Shown one piece after another: positions 1 to 14,782 of a stretch of 64,000 nt of DNA (within the stretch, counting starts at the first letter, position 1; every line of letters begins with the position of its first letter). The position numbers and the translations under genes were made by a program. Source of the DNA: Cherax quadricarinatus (Eukaryota; Arthropoda; Malacostraca; Decapoda; Parastacidae); assembly GCF_038502225.1 (NCBI RefSeq), contig NC_091355.1, positions 10,205,778 through 10,269,777 on the forward strand, in the 5' to 3' direction. The notes beneath the pieces are model-generated. The model did no database searches and had not been told where the DNA came from. It was given only the letters and a program-made list of their open reading frames with translations.

Positions 1-3000
1 AGTCACTGCCTCTCACCACTACAGTAAAGTCACTGCCTCTCACCACTACAGTAAAGTCACTGCCTCTCACCACTACAGTAAAGTCACTGCCTCTCACCAC
101 TACAGTAAAGTCACTGCCTCTCACCACTACAGTAAAGTCACTGCCTCTCACCACTACAGTAACGTCACTGCCTCTCACCACAGTAAAGTCACTGCCTCTC
201 ACCACTACAGTAAAGTCACTGCCTCTCACCACTACAGTCAAGTCACTGCCTCTCACCACTACAGTAACAGTAAAGTCACTGCCTCTCACCACTACAGTAA
301 AGTCACTGCCTCTCACCACTACAGTAAAGTCACTGCCTCTCACCACTACAGTAAAGTCACTGCCTCTCACCACTACAGTAAAGTCACTGCCTCTCACCAC
401 TACAGTAACGTCACTGCCTCTCACCACTACAGTAAAGTCACTGCCTCTCACCACTACAGTAAAGTCACTGCCTCTCACCACTACAGTAAAGTCACTGCCT
501 CTCACCACTACAGTAAAGTCACTGCCTCTCACCACTACAGTAAAGTCACTGCCTCTCACCACTACAGTAAAGTCACTGCCTCTCACCACTACAGTAAAGT
601 CACTGCCTCTCACCACTACAGTAAAGTCACTGCCTCTCACCACTACAGTAAAGTCACTGCCTCTCACCACTACAGTAAAGTCACTGCCTCTCACCACTAC
701 AGTAAAGTCACTGCCTCTCACCACTACAGTAAAGTCACTGCCTCTCACACACTAAAGTCTCTGCGTCACACCACTACAGTAAAGTCACTGCCTCTCACCA
801 CTACAGTAAAGTCACTGCCTCTCACCACTACAGTAAAGTCACTGCCTCTCACCACTACAGTACAAACGTCACTGCCTCTCACCACTACAGTAAAGTCACT
901 GCCTCTCACCACTACAGTAACGTCACTGCCTCTCACCACTACAGTAAAGTCACTGCCTCTCACCACTACAGTAAAGTCACTGCCTCTCACCACTACAGTA
1001 ACGTCACTGCCTCTCACCACTACAGTAAAGTCACTGCCTCTCACCACTACAGTAAAGTCACTGCCTCTCACCACTACAGTAAAGTCACTGCCTCTCACCA
1101 CTACAGTAAAGTCACTGCCTCTCACCACTACAGTAACGTCACTGCCTCTCACCACTACAGTAAAGTCACTGCCTCTCACCACTACAGTAAAGTCACTGCC
1201 TCTCACCACTACAGTAAAGTCACTGCCTCTCACCACTACAGTAAAGTCACTGCCTCTCACCACTACAGTAACGTCACTGCCTCTCACCACTACAGTAAAG
1301 TCACTGCCTCTCACCACTACAGTAACGTCACTGCCTCTCACCACTACAGTAACGTCACTGCCTCTCACCACTACAGTAAAGTCACTGCCTCTCACCACTA
1401 CAGTAACGTCACTGCCTCTCACCACTACAGTAACAGTAAAGTCACTGCCTCTCACCACTACAGTAACGTCACTGCCTCTCACCACTACAGTAACGTCACT
1501 GCCTCTCACCACTACAGTAACGTCACTGCCTCTCACCACTACAGTAAAGTCACTGCCTCTCACCACTACAGTAACGTCACTGCCTCTCACCACTACAGTA
1601 AAGTCACTGCCTCTCACCACTACAGTAAGTCACTGCCTCTCACCACTACAGTAACTTCACTGGCTCTCACCACTACAGTAAAGTCACTGCCTCTCACCAC
1701 TACAGTACAGCCTCTCACCAGTACAGTAACGTCACTGCCTCTCACCACTACAGTAAAGTCACTGCCTCTCACCACTACAGTAAAGTCACTGCCTCTCACC
1801 ACTACAGTAACGTCACTGCCTCTCACCACTACAGTAAAGTCACTGCCTCTCACCACTACAGTAACGTCACTGCCTCTCACCACTACAGTAAAGTCACTGC
1901 CTCTCACCACTACAGTAACGTCACTGCCTCTCACCACTACAGTAACGTCACTGCCTCTCACCACTACAGTAACGTCACTGCCTCTCACCACTACAGTAAC
2001 GTCACTGCCTCTCACCACTACAGTAAAGTCACTGCCTCTCACCACTACAGTAAAGTCACTGCCTCTCACCACTACAGTAAAGTCACTGCCTCTCACCACT
2101 ACAGTAACGTCACTGCCTCTCACCACTACAGTAACGTCACTGCCTCTCACCACTACAGTAGTCACTGCCTCTCACCACTACAGTAAAGTCACTGCCTCTC
2201 ACCACTACAGTAACGTCACTGCCTCTCACCACTACAGTAACGTCACTGCCTCTCACCACTACAGTAACGTCACTGCCTCTCACCACTACAGTAAAGTCAC
2301 TGCCTCTCACCACTACAGTAACGTCACTGCCTCTCACCACTACAGTAAAGTCACTGCCTCTCACCACTACAGTAACGTCACTGCCTCTCACCACTACAGT
2401 AAAGTCACTGCCTCTCACCACTACAGTAACGTCACTGCCTCTCACCACTACAGTAAAGTCACTGCCTCTCACCACTACAGTAAAGTCACTGCCTCTCACC
2501 ACTACAGTAAAGTCACTGCCTCTCACCACTACAGTAAAGTCACTGCCTCTCACCACTACAGTAAAGTCACTGCCTCTCACCACTACAGTAAAGTCACTGC
2601 CTCTCACCACTACAGTAACGTCACTGCCTCTCACCACTACAGTAAAGTCACTGCCTCTCACCACTACAGTAACGTCACTGCCTCTCACCACTACAGTAAA
2701 GTCACTGCCTCTCACCACTACAGTAAAGTCACTGCCTCTCACCACTACAGTAACGTCACTGCCTCTCACCACTACAGTAACGTCACTGCCTCTCACCACT
2801 ACAGTAAAGTCACTGCCTCTCACCACTACACTACAGTAACGTCACTGCCTCTCACCACTACAGTAAAGTCACTGCCTCTCACCACTACAGTAACGTCACT
2901 GCCTCTCACCACTACAGTAACGTCACTGCCTCTCACCACTACAGTAAAGTCACTGCCTCTCACCACTACAGTAAAGTCACTGCCTCTCACCACTACAGTA

Positions 3001-6000
3001 ACGTCACTGCCTCTCACCACTACAGTAACGTCACTGCCTCTCACCACTACAGTAAAGTCACTGCCTCTCACCACTACAGTAAAGTCACTGCCTCTCACCA
3101 CTACAGTAACGTCACTGCCTCTCACCACTACAGTAAAGTCACTGCCTCTCACCACTACAGTAAAGTCACTGCCTCTCACCACTACAGTAACGTCACTGCC
3201 TCTCACCACTACAGTAAAGTCACTGCCTCTCACCACTACAGTAAAGTCACTGCCTCTCACCACTACAGTAACGTCACTGCCTCTCACCACTACAGTAAAG
3301 TCACTGCCTCTCACCACTACAGTAACGTCACTGCCTCTCACCACTACAGTAAAGTCACTGCCTCTCACCACTACAGTAAAGTCACTGCCTCTCACCACTA
3401 CAGTAACGTCACTGCCTCTCACCACTACAGTAACGTCACTGCCTCTCACCACTACAGTAAAGTCACTGCCTCTCACCACTACAGTACAGTAACGTCACTG
3501 CCTCTCACCACTACAGTAAAGTCACTGCCTCTCACCACTACAGTAAAGTCACTGCCTCTCACCACTACAGTAAAGTCACTGCCTCTCACCACTACAGTAA
3601 CGTCACTGCCTCTCACCACTACAGTAAAGTCACTGCCTCTCACCACTACAGTAACGTCACTGCCTCTCACCACTACAGTAAAGTCACTGCCTCTCACCAC
3701 TACAGTAAAGTCACTGCCTCTCACCACTACAGTAAATTCACTGCCTCTCACCACTACAGTAGTCACTGCCTCTCACCACTACAGTAAAGTCACTGCCTCT
3801 CACCACTACAGTAAAGTCACTGCCTCTCACCACTACAGTAAAGTCACTGCCTCTCACCACTACAGTAAAGTCACTGCCTCTCACCACTACAGTAAAGTCA
3901 CTGCCTCTCACCACTACAGTAAAGTCACTGCCTCTCACCACTACAGTAAAGTCACTGCCTCTCACCACTACAGTAAAGTCACTGCCTCTCACCACTACAG
4001 TAAAGTCACTGCCTCTCACCACTACAGTAAAGTCACTGCCTCTCACCACTACAGTAACGTCACTGCCTCTCACCACTACAGTAACGTCACTGCCTCTCAC
4101 CACTACAGTAAAGTCACTGCCTCTCACCACTACAGTAAAGTCACTGCCTCTCACCACTACAGTAACGTCACTGCCTCTCACCACTACAGTAAAGTCACTG
4201 CCTCTCACCACTACAGTAAAGTCACTGCCTCTCACCACTACAGTAACGTCACTGCCTCTCACCACTACAGTAAAGTCACTGCCTCTCACCACTACAGTAA
4301 CGTCACTGCCTCTCACCACTACAGTAACGTCACTGCCTCTCACCACTACAGTAACGTCACTGCCTCTCACCACTACAGTAAAGTCACTGCCTCTCACCAC
4401 TACAGTAACGTCACTGCCTCTCACCACTACAGTAAAGTCACTGCCTCTCACCACTACAGTAAAGTCACTGCCTCTCACCACTACAGTAAAGTCACTGCCT
4501 CTCACCACTACAGTAACGTCACTGCCTCTCACCACTACAGTAACGTCACTGCCTCTCACCACTACAGTAACGTCACTGCCTCTCACCACTACAGTAAAGT
4601 CACTGCCTCTCACCACTACAGTAACGTCACTGCCTCTCACCACTACAGTAACGTCACTGCCTCTCACCACTACAGTAACGTCACTGCCTCTCACCACTAC
4701 AGTAAAGTCACTGCCTCTCACCACTACAGTAAAGTCACTGCCTCTCACCACTACAGTAAAGTCAGCCACTCACCACTACAGTAATGTCACTGCCTCTCAC
4801 CACTACAGTAACGTCACTGCCTCTCACCACTACAGTAACGTCCCTGCCTCTCACCACTACAGTAACGTCACTGCCTCTCACACACTACACTGCCTCTCAC
4901 CACTACAAAGTCACTGCCTCTCACCACTACAGTAAAGTCACTGCCTCTCACCACTACAGTAACGTCACTGCCTCTCACCACTACAGTAAAGTCACTGCCT
5001 CTCACCACTACAGTAAAGTCACTGCCTCTCACCACTACAGTAAAGTCACTGCCTCTCACCACTACAGTAACGTCACTGCCTCTCACCACTACAGTAACGT
5101 CACTGCCTCTCACCACTACAGTAAAGTCACTGCCTCTCACCACTACAGTAACGTCACTGCCTCTCACCACTACAGTAAAGTCACTGCCTCTCACCACTAC
5201 AGTAAAGTCACTGCCTCTCACCACTACAGTAACGTCACTGCCTCTCACCACTACAGTAGTAACGTCACTGCCTCTCACCACTACAGTAAAGTCACTGCCT
5301 CTCACCACTACAGTAACGTCACTGCCTCTCACCACTACAGTAAAGTCACTGCCTCTCACCACTACAGTAAAGTCACTGCCTCTCACCACTACAGTAACGT
5401 CACTGCCTCTCACCACTACAGTAAAGTCACTGCCTCTCACCACTACAGTAAAGTCACTGCCTCTCACCACTACAGTAAAGTCACTGCCTCTCACACTACA
5501 GTACAGTACAAAGTCACTGCCTCTCACCACTACAGTAAAGTCACTGCCTCTCACCACTACAGTGTCACTGCCTCTCACCACTACAGTAAAGTCACTGCCT
5601 CTCACCACTACAGTAAAGTCACTGCCTCTCACCACTACAGTAAAGTCACTGCCTCTCACCACTACAGTAAAGTCACTGCCTCTCACCACTACAGTAAAGT
5701 CACTGCCTCTCACCACTACAGTAAAGTCACTGCCTCTCACCACTACAGTAAAGTCACTGCCTCTCACCACTACAGTAAAGTCACTGCCTCTCACCACTAC
5801 AGTAAAGTCACTGCCTCTCACCACTACAGTAAAGTCACTGCCTCTCACCACTACAGTAAAGTCACTGCCTCTCACCACTACAGTAAAGTCACTGCCTCTC
5901 ACCACTACAGTAAAGTCACTGCCTCTCACCACTACAGTAGTCAGTCACCAAAGTCACTGCCTCTCACCACTGCAGTAAAGTCACTGCCTCTCACCACTAC

Positions 6001-9000
6001 AGTAAAGTCACTGCCTCTCACCACTACAGTAAAGTCACTGCCTCTCACCACTACAGTAAAGTCACTGCCTCTCACCACTACAGTAAAGTCACTGCCTCTC
6101 ACCACTACAGTAAAGTCACTGCCTCTCACCACTACAGTAAAGTCACTGCCTCTCACCACTACAGTAAAGTCACTGCCTCTCACCACTACAGTAAAGTCAC
6201 TGCCTCTCACCACTACAGTAACTGTCACTGCCTCTCACCACTACAGTAAAGTCACTGCCTCTCACCACTACAGTAAAGTCACTGCCTCTCACCACTACAG
6301 TAAAGTCACTGCCTCTCACCACTACAGTAAAGTCACTGCCTCTCACCACTACAGTAAAGTCACTGCCTCTCACCACTACAGTAAAGTCACTGCCTCTCAC
6401 CACTACAGTAAAGTCACTGCCTCTCACCACTACAGTAACGTCACTGCCTCTCACCACTACAGTAACGTCACTGCCTCTCACCACTACAGTAAAGTCACTG
6501 CCTCTCACCACTACAGTAACGTCACTGCCTCTCACCACTACAGTAACGTCACTGCCTCTCACCACTACAGTAAAGTCACTGCCTCTCACCACTACAGTAA
6601 CGTCACTGCCTCTCACCACTACAGTAAAGTCACTGCCTCTCACCACTACAGTAAAGTCACTGCCTCTCACCACTACAGTAAAGTCACTGCCTCTCACCAC
6701 TACAGTAAAGTCACTGCCTCTCACCACTACAGTAACGTCACTGCCTCTCACCACTACAGTAAAGTCACTGCCTCTCACCACTACGTCACTGCTCTCACCA
6801 CTACAGTAACGTCACTGCCTCTCACCACTACAGTAACGTCACTGCCTCTCACCACTACAGTAAAGTCACTGCCTCTCACCACTACAGTAAACGTCACTGC
6901 CTCTCACCACTACAGTAAAGTCACTGCCTCTCACCACTACAGTAACGTCACTGCCTCTCACCACTACAGTAAAGTCACTGCCTCTCACCACTACAGTAAA
7001 GTCACTGCCTCTCACCACTACAGTAAAGTCACTGCCTCTCACCACTACAGTAACGTCACTGCCTCTCACCACTACAGTAAAGTCACTGCCTCTCACCACT
7101 ACAGTAAAGTCACTGCCTCTCACCACTACAGTAAAGTCACTGCCTCTCACCACTACAGTAAAGTCACTGCCTCTCACCACTACAGTAAAGTCACTGCCTC
7201 TCACCACTACAGTAAAGTCACTGCCTCTCACCACTACAGTAAAGTCACTGCCTCTCACCACTACAGTAACGTCACTGCCTCTCACCACTACAGTAAAGTG
7301 ACTGCCTCTCACCACTACAGTAATGTCACTGCCTCTCACCACTAAAGTCACTGCCTCTCACCACTACAGTACAAAGTCACTGCCTCTCACCACTACAGTA
7401 ACGTCACTGCCTCTCACCACTAGTCACTGTCACCACTAACGTCACTGCCTCTCACCACTACAGTAACGTCACTGCCTCTCACCACTACAGTAAAGTCACT
7501 GCCTCTCACCACTACAGTAAAGTCACTGCCTCTCACCACTACAGTAACGTCACTGCCTCTCACCACTACAGTAAAGTCACTGCCTCTCACCACTACAGTA
7601 AAGTCACTGCCTCTCACCACTACAGTAAAGTCACTGCCTCTCACCACTACAGTAAAGTCACTGCCTCTCACCACTACAGTAAAGTCACTGCCTCTCACCA
7701 CTACAGTAAAGTCACTGCCTCTCACCACTACAGTAAAGTCACTGCCTCTCACCACTACAGTAACGTCACTGCCTCTCACCACTACAGTAAAGTCACTGCC
7801 TCTCACCACTACAGTAAGTCACTGTCACTGTCACTCTCACCACTACAGTAACGTCACTGCCTCTCACCACTACAGTAACTGTCACTGCCTCTCACCACTA
7901 CAGTAAAGTCACTGCCTCTCACCACTACAGTAACGTCACTGCCTCTCACCACTACAGTAACTGTCACTGCCTCTCACCACTACAGTAAAGTCACTGCCTC
8001 TCACCACTACAGTAACGTCACTGCCTCTCACCACTACAGTAACGTCACTGCCTCTCACCACTACAGTAAAGTCACTGCCTCTCACCACTACAGTAAAGTC
8101 ACTGCCTCTCACCACTACAGTAAAGTCACTGCCTCTCACCACTACAGTAACGTCACTGCCTCTCACCACTACAGTAACGTCACTGCCTCTCACCACTACA
8201 GTAACGTCACTGCCTCTCACCACTACAGTAAAGTCACTGCCTCTCACCACTACAGTAACGTCACTGCCTCTCACCACTAAAGTCACTGCCTCTCACCACT
8301 ACAGTAAAGTCACTGCCTCTCACCACTACAGTAAAGTCACTGCCTCACCACTACAGTAAAGTCACTGCCTCTCACCACTACAGTAAAGTCACTGCCTCAC
8401 CACTACAGTAAAGTCACTGCCTCACCACTACAGTAAAGTCACTGCCTCACCACTACAGTAAAGTCACTGCCTCTCACCACTACAGTAAAGTCACTGCCTC
8501 TCACCACTACAGTAAAGTCACTGCCTCTCACCACTACAGTAAAGTCACTGCCTCTCACCACTACAGTAAAGTCACTGCCTCTCACCACTACAGTAACGTC
8601 ACTGCCTCTCACCACTACAGTAAAGTCACTGCCTCTCACACACTACAGTAGCGTCACTGCCTCTCACCACTACAGTAACTGTCACTGTCACCTCTCACCA
8701 CTACAGTAAAGTCACTGCCTCTCACCACTACAGTAAAGTCACTGCCTCTCACCACTACAGTAAAGTCACTGCCTCTCACCACTACAGTAACGTCACTGCC
8801 TCTCACCACTACAGTAACGTCACTGCCTCTCACCACTACAGTAACGTCACTGCCTCTCACCACTACAGTAACGTCACTGCCTCTCACCACTACAGTAACG
8901 TCACTGCCTCTCACCACTACAGTAAAGTCACTGCCTCTCACCACTACAGTAACGTCACTGCCTCTCACCACTACAGTAACGTCACTGCCTCTCACCACTA

Positions 9001-10685
9001 CAGTAAAGTCACTGCCTCTCACCACTACAGTAAAGTCACTGCCTCTCACCACTACAGTAACGTCACTGCCTCTCACCACTACAGTAACGTCACTGCCTCT
9101 CACCACTACAGTAACGTCACTGCCTCTCACCACTACAGTAACGTCACTGCCTCTCACCACTACAGTAACGTCACTGCCTCTCACCACTACAGTAGCGTCA
9201 CTGCCTCTCACCACTACAGTAACGTCACTGCCTCTCACCACTACAGTAAAGTCACTGCCTCTCACCACTACAGTAAAGTCACTGCCTCTCACCACTACAG
9301 TAAAGTCACTGCCTCTCACCACTACAGTAACGTCACTGCCTCTCACCACTACAGTAACGTCACTGCCTCTCACCACTACAGTAACGTCACTGCCTCTCAC
9401 CACTACAGTAACGTCACTGCCTCTCACCACTACAGTAACGTCACTGCCTCTCACCACTACAGTAACGTCACTGCCTCTCACCACTACAGTAACGTCACTG
9501 CCTCTCACCACTACAGTAAAGTCACTGCCTCTCACCACTACAGTAACGTCACTGCCTCTCACCACTACAGTAACGTCACTGCCTCTCACCACTACAGTAA
9601 CGTCACTGCCTCTCACCACTACAGTAAAGTCACTGCCTCTCACCACTACAGTAACGTCACTGCCTCTCACCACTACAGTAACGTCACTGCCTCTCACCAC
9701 TACAGTAACGTCACTGCCTCTCACCACTACAGTAACGTCACTGCCTCTCACCACTACAGTAACGTCACTGCCTCTCACCACTACAGTAACGTCACTGCCT
9801 CTCACCACTACAGTAACGTCACTGCCTCTCACCACTACAGTAAAGTCACTGCCTCTCACCACTACAGTAACGTCACTGCCTCTCACCACTACAGTAACGT
9901 CACTGCCTCTCACCACTACAGTAACGTCACTGCCTCTCACCACTACAGTAACGTCACTGCCTCTCACCACTACAGTAAAGTCACTGCCTCTCACCACTAC
10001 AGTAACGTCACTGCCTCTCACCACTACAGTAACGTCACTGCCTCTCACCACTACAGTAACGTCACTGCCTCTCACCACTACAGTAAAGTCACTGCCTCTC
10101 ACCACTACAGTAACGTCACTGCCTCTCACCACTACAGTAACGTCACTGCCTCTCACCACTACAGTAACGTCACTGCCTCTCACCACTACAGTAACGTCAC
10201 TGCCTCTCACCACTACAGTAAAGTCACTGCCTCTCACCACTACAGTAACGTCACTGCCTCTCACCACTACAGTAACGTCACTGCCTCTCACCACTACAGT
10301 AAAGTCACTGCCTCTCACCACTACAGTAACGTCACTGCCTCTCACCACTACAGTAACGTCACTGCCTCTCACCACTACAGTAAAGTCACTGCCTCTCACC
10401 ACTACAGTAACGTCACTGCCTCTCACCACTACAGTAACGTCACTGCCTCTCACCACTACAGTAACGTCACTGCCTCTCACCACTACAGTAACGTCACTGC
10501 CTCTCACCACTACAGTAACGTCACTGCCTCTCACCACTACAGTAAAGTCACTGCCTCTCACCACTACAGTAACGTCACTGCCTCTCACCACTACAGTAAC
10601 GTCACTGCCTCTCACCACTACAGTAACGTCACTGCCTCTCACCACTACAGTAACGTCACTGCCTCTCACCACTACAGTAACGTCA
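1..10685. repeat. 27-bp minisatellite/satellite array, about 395 copies
   Basis: Head-to-tail units of 27 bp with the core CACTGCCTCTCACCACTACA, running off the left edge of the window. Units come in two main forms that differ at one base after CAGTAA (AAGTCAC or ACGTCAC), mixed along the array; the C form dominates from about 8,800 to the right end and the A form in most of 1-800. Because 27 is divisible by 3, long open frames appear on both strands (for example nine-residue VVVRGSDFT or VVVRGSDVT repeats on the minus strand); these are not genes. Irregular units mark breakpoints at about 747, 1,700, 3,485, 4,760-4,905, 5,500, 5,940, 6,785, 7,425, 7,820 and 8,690. Four units near 8,341-8,460 have lost a TC and are 25 bp long. 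Confidence 0.97.
8334..8466. repeat. Cluster of 25-bp variant units inside the 27-bp array
   Basis: Four units here read TGCCTCACCACT in place of TGCCTCTCACCACT. The same 2-bp loss in neighbouring copies indicates local spread of a variant by slippage, unequal exchange or conversion. Confidence 0.85.
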
Positions 10686-10742
10686 TCGGCAAACTTTCAT
10701 GAGTATGATTTTAATTAATGTTTTTTTTATCACGTTTATTGT
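10686..10742. other. Short spacer between two arrays
   Basis: About 57 bp of AT-rich sequence, including a run of eight T, separates the 27-bp array from the next one. No gene or known element seen. Confidence 0.8.
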
Positions 10743-13700
10743 AGGATGACGTGTTGTTAGTATGTGTGTAGGATGACGTGTTGTTAGTATGTGTGTAGGA
10801 TGACGTGTTGTTAGTATGTGTGTAGGATGACGTGTTGTTAGTATGTGTGTAGGATGACGTGTTGTTAGTATGTGTGTAGGATGACGTGTTGTCAGTATGT
10901 GTGTAGGATGACGTGTTGTTAGTATGTGTGTAGGATGACGTGTTGTTAGTATGTGTGTAGGATGACGTGTTGTCAGTATGTGTGTAGGATGACGTGTTGT
11001 CAGTATGTGTGTAGGATGACGTGTTGTTAGTATGTGTGTAGGATGACGTGTTGTCAGTATGTGTGTAGGATGACGTGTTGTTAGTATGTGTGTGTAGGAT
11101 GACGTGTTGTCAGTATGTGTGTGTAGGATGACGTGTTGTCAGTATGTGTGTGTAGGATGACGTGTTGTTAGTATGTGTGTGTAGGATGACGTGTTGTTAG
11201 TATGTGTGTGTAGGATGACGTGTTGTTAGTATGTGTGTGTAGGATGACGTGTTGTTAGTATGTGTGTGTAGGATGACGTGTTGTTAGTATGTGTGTGTAG
11301 GATGACGTGTTGTCAGTATGTGTGTGTAGGATGACGTGTTGTTAGTATGTGTGTGTAGGATGACGTGTTGTCAGTATGTGTATGTAGGATGACGTGTTGT
11401 CAGTATGTGTGTGTAGGATGACGTGTTGTCAGTATATATGTGTAGGATGACGTGTTGTCAGTATGTGTGTGTAGGATGACGTGTTGTCAGTATGTGTGTG
11501 TAGGATGACGTGTTGTCAGTATGTGTGTGTAGGATGACGTGTTGTCAGTATATATGTGTAGGATGACGTGTTGTCAGTATGTGTGTGTAGGATGACGTGT
11601 TGTCAGTATGTGTGTGTAGGATGACGTGTTGTCAGTATGTATGTGTAGGATGACGTGTTGTCGGTATGTATGTGTAGGATGACGTGTTTTCAGTATATAT
11701 GTGTAGGATGACGTGTTGTCAGTATATGTGTGTAGGATGACGTGTTGTTAGTATGTATGTGTAGGATGACGTGTTGTCAGTATGTGTGTGTAGGATGACG
11801 TGTTGTCAGTATGTGTGTGTAGGATGACGTGTTGTCAGTATGTGTGTGTAGGATGACGTGTTGTCAGTATATATGTGTAGGATGACGTGTTGTCAGTATG
11901 TGTGTGTAGGATGACGTGTTGTCAGTATGTGTGTGTAGGATGACGTGTTGTCAGTATGTATGTGTAGGATGACGTGTTGTCGGTATGTATGTGTAGGATG
12001 ACGTGTTGTCAGTATATATGTGTAGGATGACGTGTTGTCAGTATGTGTGTGTAGGATGACGTGTTGTTAGTATGTATGTGTAGGATGACGTGTTGTCAGT
12101 ATGTGTGTGTAGGATGACGTCTTGTCAGTATGTATGTGTAGGATGACGTGTTGTCAGTATGTGTGTGTAGGATGACGTGTTGTCAGTATGTATTTGTAGG
12201 ATGACGTGTTGTCAGTATGTGTGTGTAGGATGACGTGTTGTCAGTATGTGTGTGTAGGATGACGTGTTGTCAGTATGTATTTGTAGGATGACGTGTTGTC
12301 GGTATGTATGTGTAGGATGACGTGTTGTCAGTATGTGTGTGTAGGATGACGTCTTGTCAGTATGTATGTGTAGGATGACGTGTTGTCAGTATGTGTGTGT
12401 AGGATGACGTGTTGTCAGTATGTATTTGTAGGATGACGTGTTGTCAGTATGTGTGTGTAGGATGACGTGTTGTCAGTATGTGTGTGTAGGATGACGTGTT
12501 GTCAGTATGTATTTGTAGGATGACGTGTTGCGTTGTATGTGTGTGTAGGATGACGTGTTGTCAGTATGTATGTGTAGGATGACGCGTTGTTAGTATGTAT
12601 GTGTAGGATGACGTGTTGTTAGTATGTATGTGTAGGATGACGTGTTGTTAGTATGTATGTGTAGGATGACGTGTTGTCAGTATGTGTGTGTAGGATGACG
12701 TGTTGTTAGTATGTATGTGTAGGATGACGTGTTGTCAGTATGTATGTGTAGGATGACGTGTTGTTAGTATATATGTGTAGGATGACGTGTTGTTAGTATG
12801 TATGTGTAGGATGACGTGTTGTTAGTATGTATGTGTAGGATGACGTGTTGTCAGTATGTGTGTGTAGGATGACGTGTTGTCAGTATGTATGTGTAGGATG
12901 ACGTGTTGTCAGTATGTGTGTGTAGGATGACGTGTTGTCAGTATGTATTTGTAGGATGACGTGTTGTCAGTATGTGTGTGTAGGATGACGTGTTGTCAGT
13001 ATGTGTGTGTAGGATGACGTGTTGTCAGTATGTATTTGTAGGATGACGTGTTGCGTTGTATGTGTGTGTAGGATGACGTGTTGTCAGTATGTATGTGTAG
13101 GATGACGTGTTGTCTGTATGTATGTGTAGGATGACGTGTTGCGTTGTATGTGTGTGTAGGATGACGTGTTGTCAGTATGTATGTGTAGGATGACGTGTTG
13201 TCAGTATGTATGTGTAGGATGACGTGTTGCGTTGTATGTGTGTGTAGGATGACGTGTTGTCAGTATGTATGTGTAGGATGACGTGTTGTCAGTATGTATG
13301 TGTAGGATGACGTGTTGTCAGTATGTATGTGTAGGATGACGTGTTGTCAGTATGTGTGCGTAGGATGACGTGTTGTCAGTATGTATGTGTAGGATGACGT
13401 GTTGTCAGTATGTGTGTGTAGGATGACGTGTTGTCAGTATGTGTGTGTAGGATGACGTGTTGTCAGTATGTATGTGTAGGATGACGTGTTGTCAGTATGT
13501 ATGTGTAGGATGACGTGTTGTCAGTATGGGTGCGTAGGATGACGTGTTGTCAGTATGTATGTGTAGGATGCGTGTTGTCAGTATGTGTGTGTAGTATGAC
13601 GTGTTGTCAGTATGTGTGTGTAGGATGACGTGTTGTCAGTATGTGTGTGTAGGATGACGTGTTGAGTTGTATGTGTGTAGGATGACGTGTTGAGTTGTAT

Positions 13701-14459
13701 GTGTGTGTAGGATGACGTGTTGAGTTGTATGTGTGTGTAGGATGACGTGGTGAGTTGTATGTGTGTGTAGGATGACGTGTTGAGTTGTGTGTGTGTGTAG
13801 GATGACGTGTTGAGTTGTATGTGTGTGTAGGATGACGTGTTGAGTTGTATGTGTGTGTAGGATGACGTGTTGAGTTGTATGTGTGTGTAGGATGACGTGT
13901 TGCGTTGTGAGTATGTGTGTAGGATGACGTGTTGTCAGTATGTATGTGTAGGATGACGTGTTGCGTTGTGAGTATGTGTGTAGGATGACGTGTTGCGTTG
14001 TGAGTATATGTGTAGGATGACGTGTTGCGTTGTGAGTATGTGTGTAGGATGACATGTTGTCAGTATGTATGTGTAGGATGACGTGTTGTCAGTATGTGTG
14101 TGTAGGATGACGTGTTGTCAGTATATATGTGTAGGATGACGTGTTGTCGGTATGTATGTGTAGGATGACGTGTTGTCAGTATGTGTGTGTAGGATGACGT
14201 GTTGTCAGTATGTATGTGTAGGATGAAGTGTTGTCAGTATGTGTGTGTAGGATGACGTGTTGTCAGTATGTGTGTAGGATGACGTGTTGTCAGTATGTGT
14301 GTAGGATGACGTGTTGTCAGTATGTGTGTAGGATGACGTGTTGTCAGTATGTGTGTAGGATGACGTGTTGTCAGTATGTGTGTAGGATGACGTGTTGTCA
14401 GTATGTGTGTAGGATGACGTGTTGTCAGTATGTGTGTGTAGGATGACGTGTTGAGTTGT
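10743..14459. repeat. 27-30 bp minisatellite, about 130 copies
   Basis: Units share the core AGGATGACGTGTTG followed by TTAGTATGTGT, TCAGTATGTGT or a variant. Period is 27 bp from 10,743 to about 11,090, then 29 bp after gain of a GT, and 30 bp in the GAGTTGTATG form at about 13,660-13,880; a GCGTTGTGAG form follows at about 13,890-14,050. Rare variants (GTCGGTATG, ATGACGTCTTG) recur at fixed distances, giving higher-order structure. Every unit has a TGACGT core. Open frames here are repeat artefacts. Confidence 0.96.
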
Positions 14460-14782
14460 CAAACACACACCAGCGAGACACTCACCAGCGAGACACCAAC
14501 GAGACACCAACGAAACACCAGCGAGACACCAACGAGACACCAGCGAGACACCAACGAGACACCAGCCAGACACCAACGAGACACCAACGAGACACCAACG
14601 AGACACCAGCCAGACACCAACGAGACACCAACGAGACACCAACGAGACACCAGCCAGACACCAACGAGACACCAGCCAGACACCAACGAGACACCAACGA
14701 GACACCAATGAGACACCAACGAGACACCAACGAGACACCAACGAGACACCAACGAGACACCAACGAGACACCAGCCAGACAC
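14460..14782. repeat. 11-bp minisatellite, about 29 copies
   Basis: Tandem ACACCAACGAG units with ACACCAGCGAG and ACACCAGCCAG variants. All three plus frames stay open for long stretches because an 11-bp unit without stops cycles through the frames (peptides such as ETPTRHQRDTN); these are not proteins. Confidence 0.95.

Noticed and set aside
766..10672. Many minus- and plus-strand open frames of up to 853 codons
   Set aside because: They follow the 27-bp period (9-residue repeats) and switch frame at each irregular unit; artefacts of a stop-free tandem repeat.
1..10685. CRISPR-like regular repeats
   Set aside because: Units are contiguous with no unique spacers, and the sequence is clearly eukaryotic.
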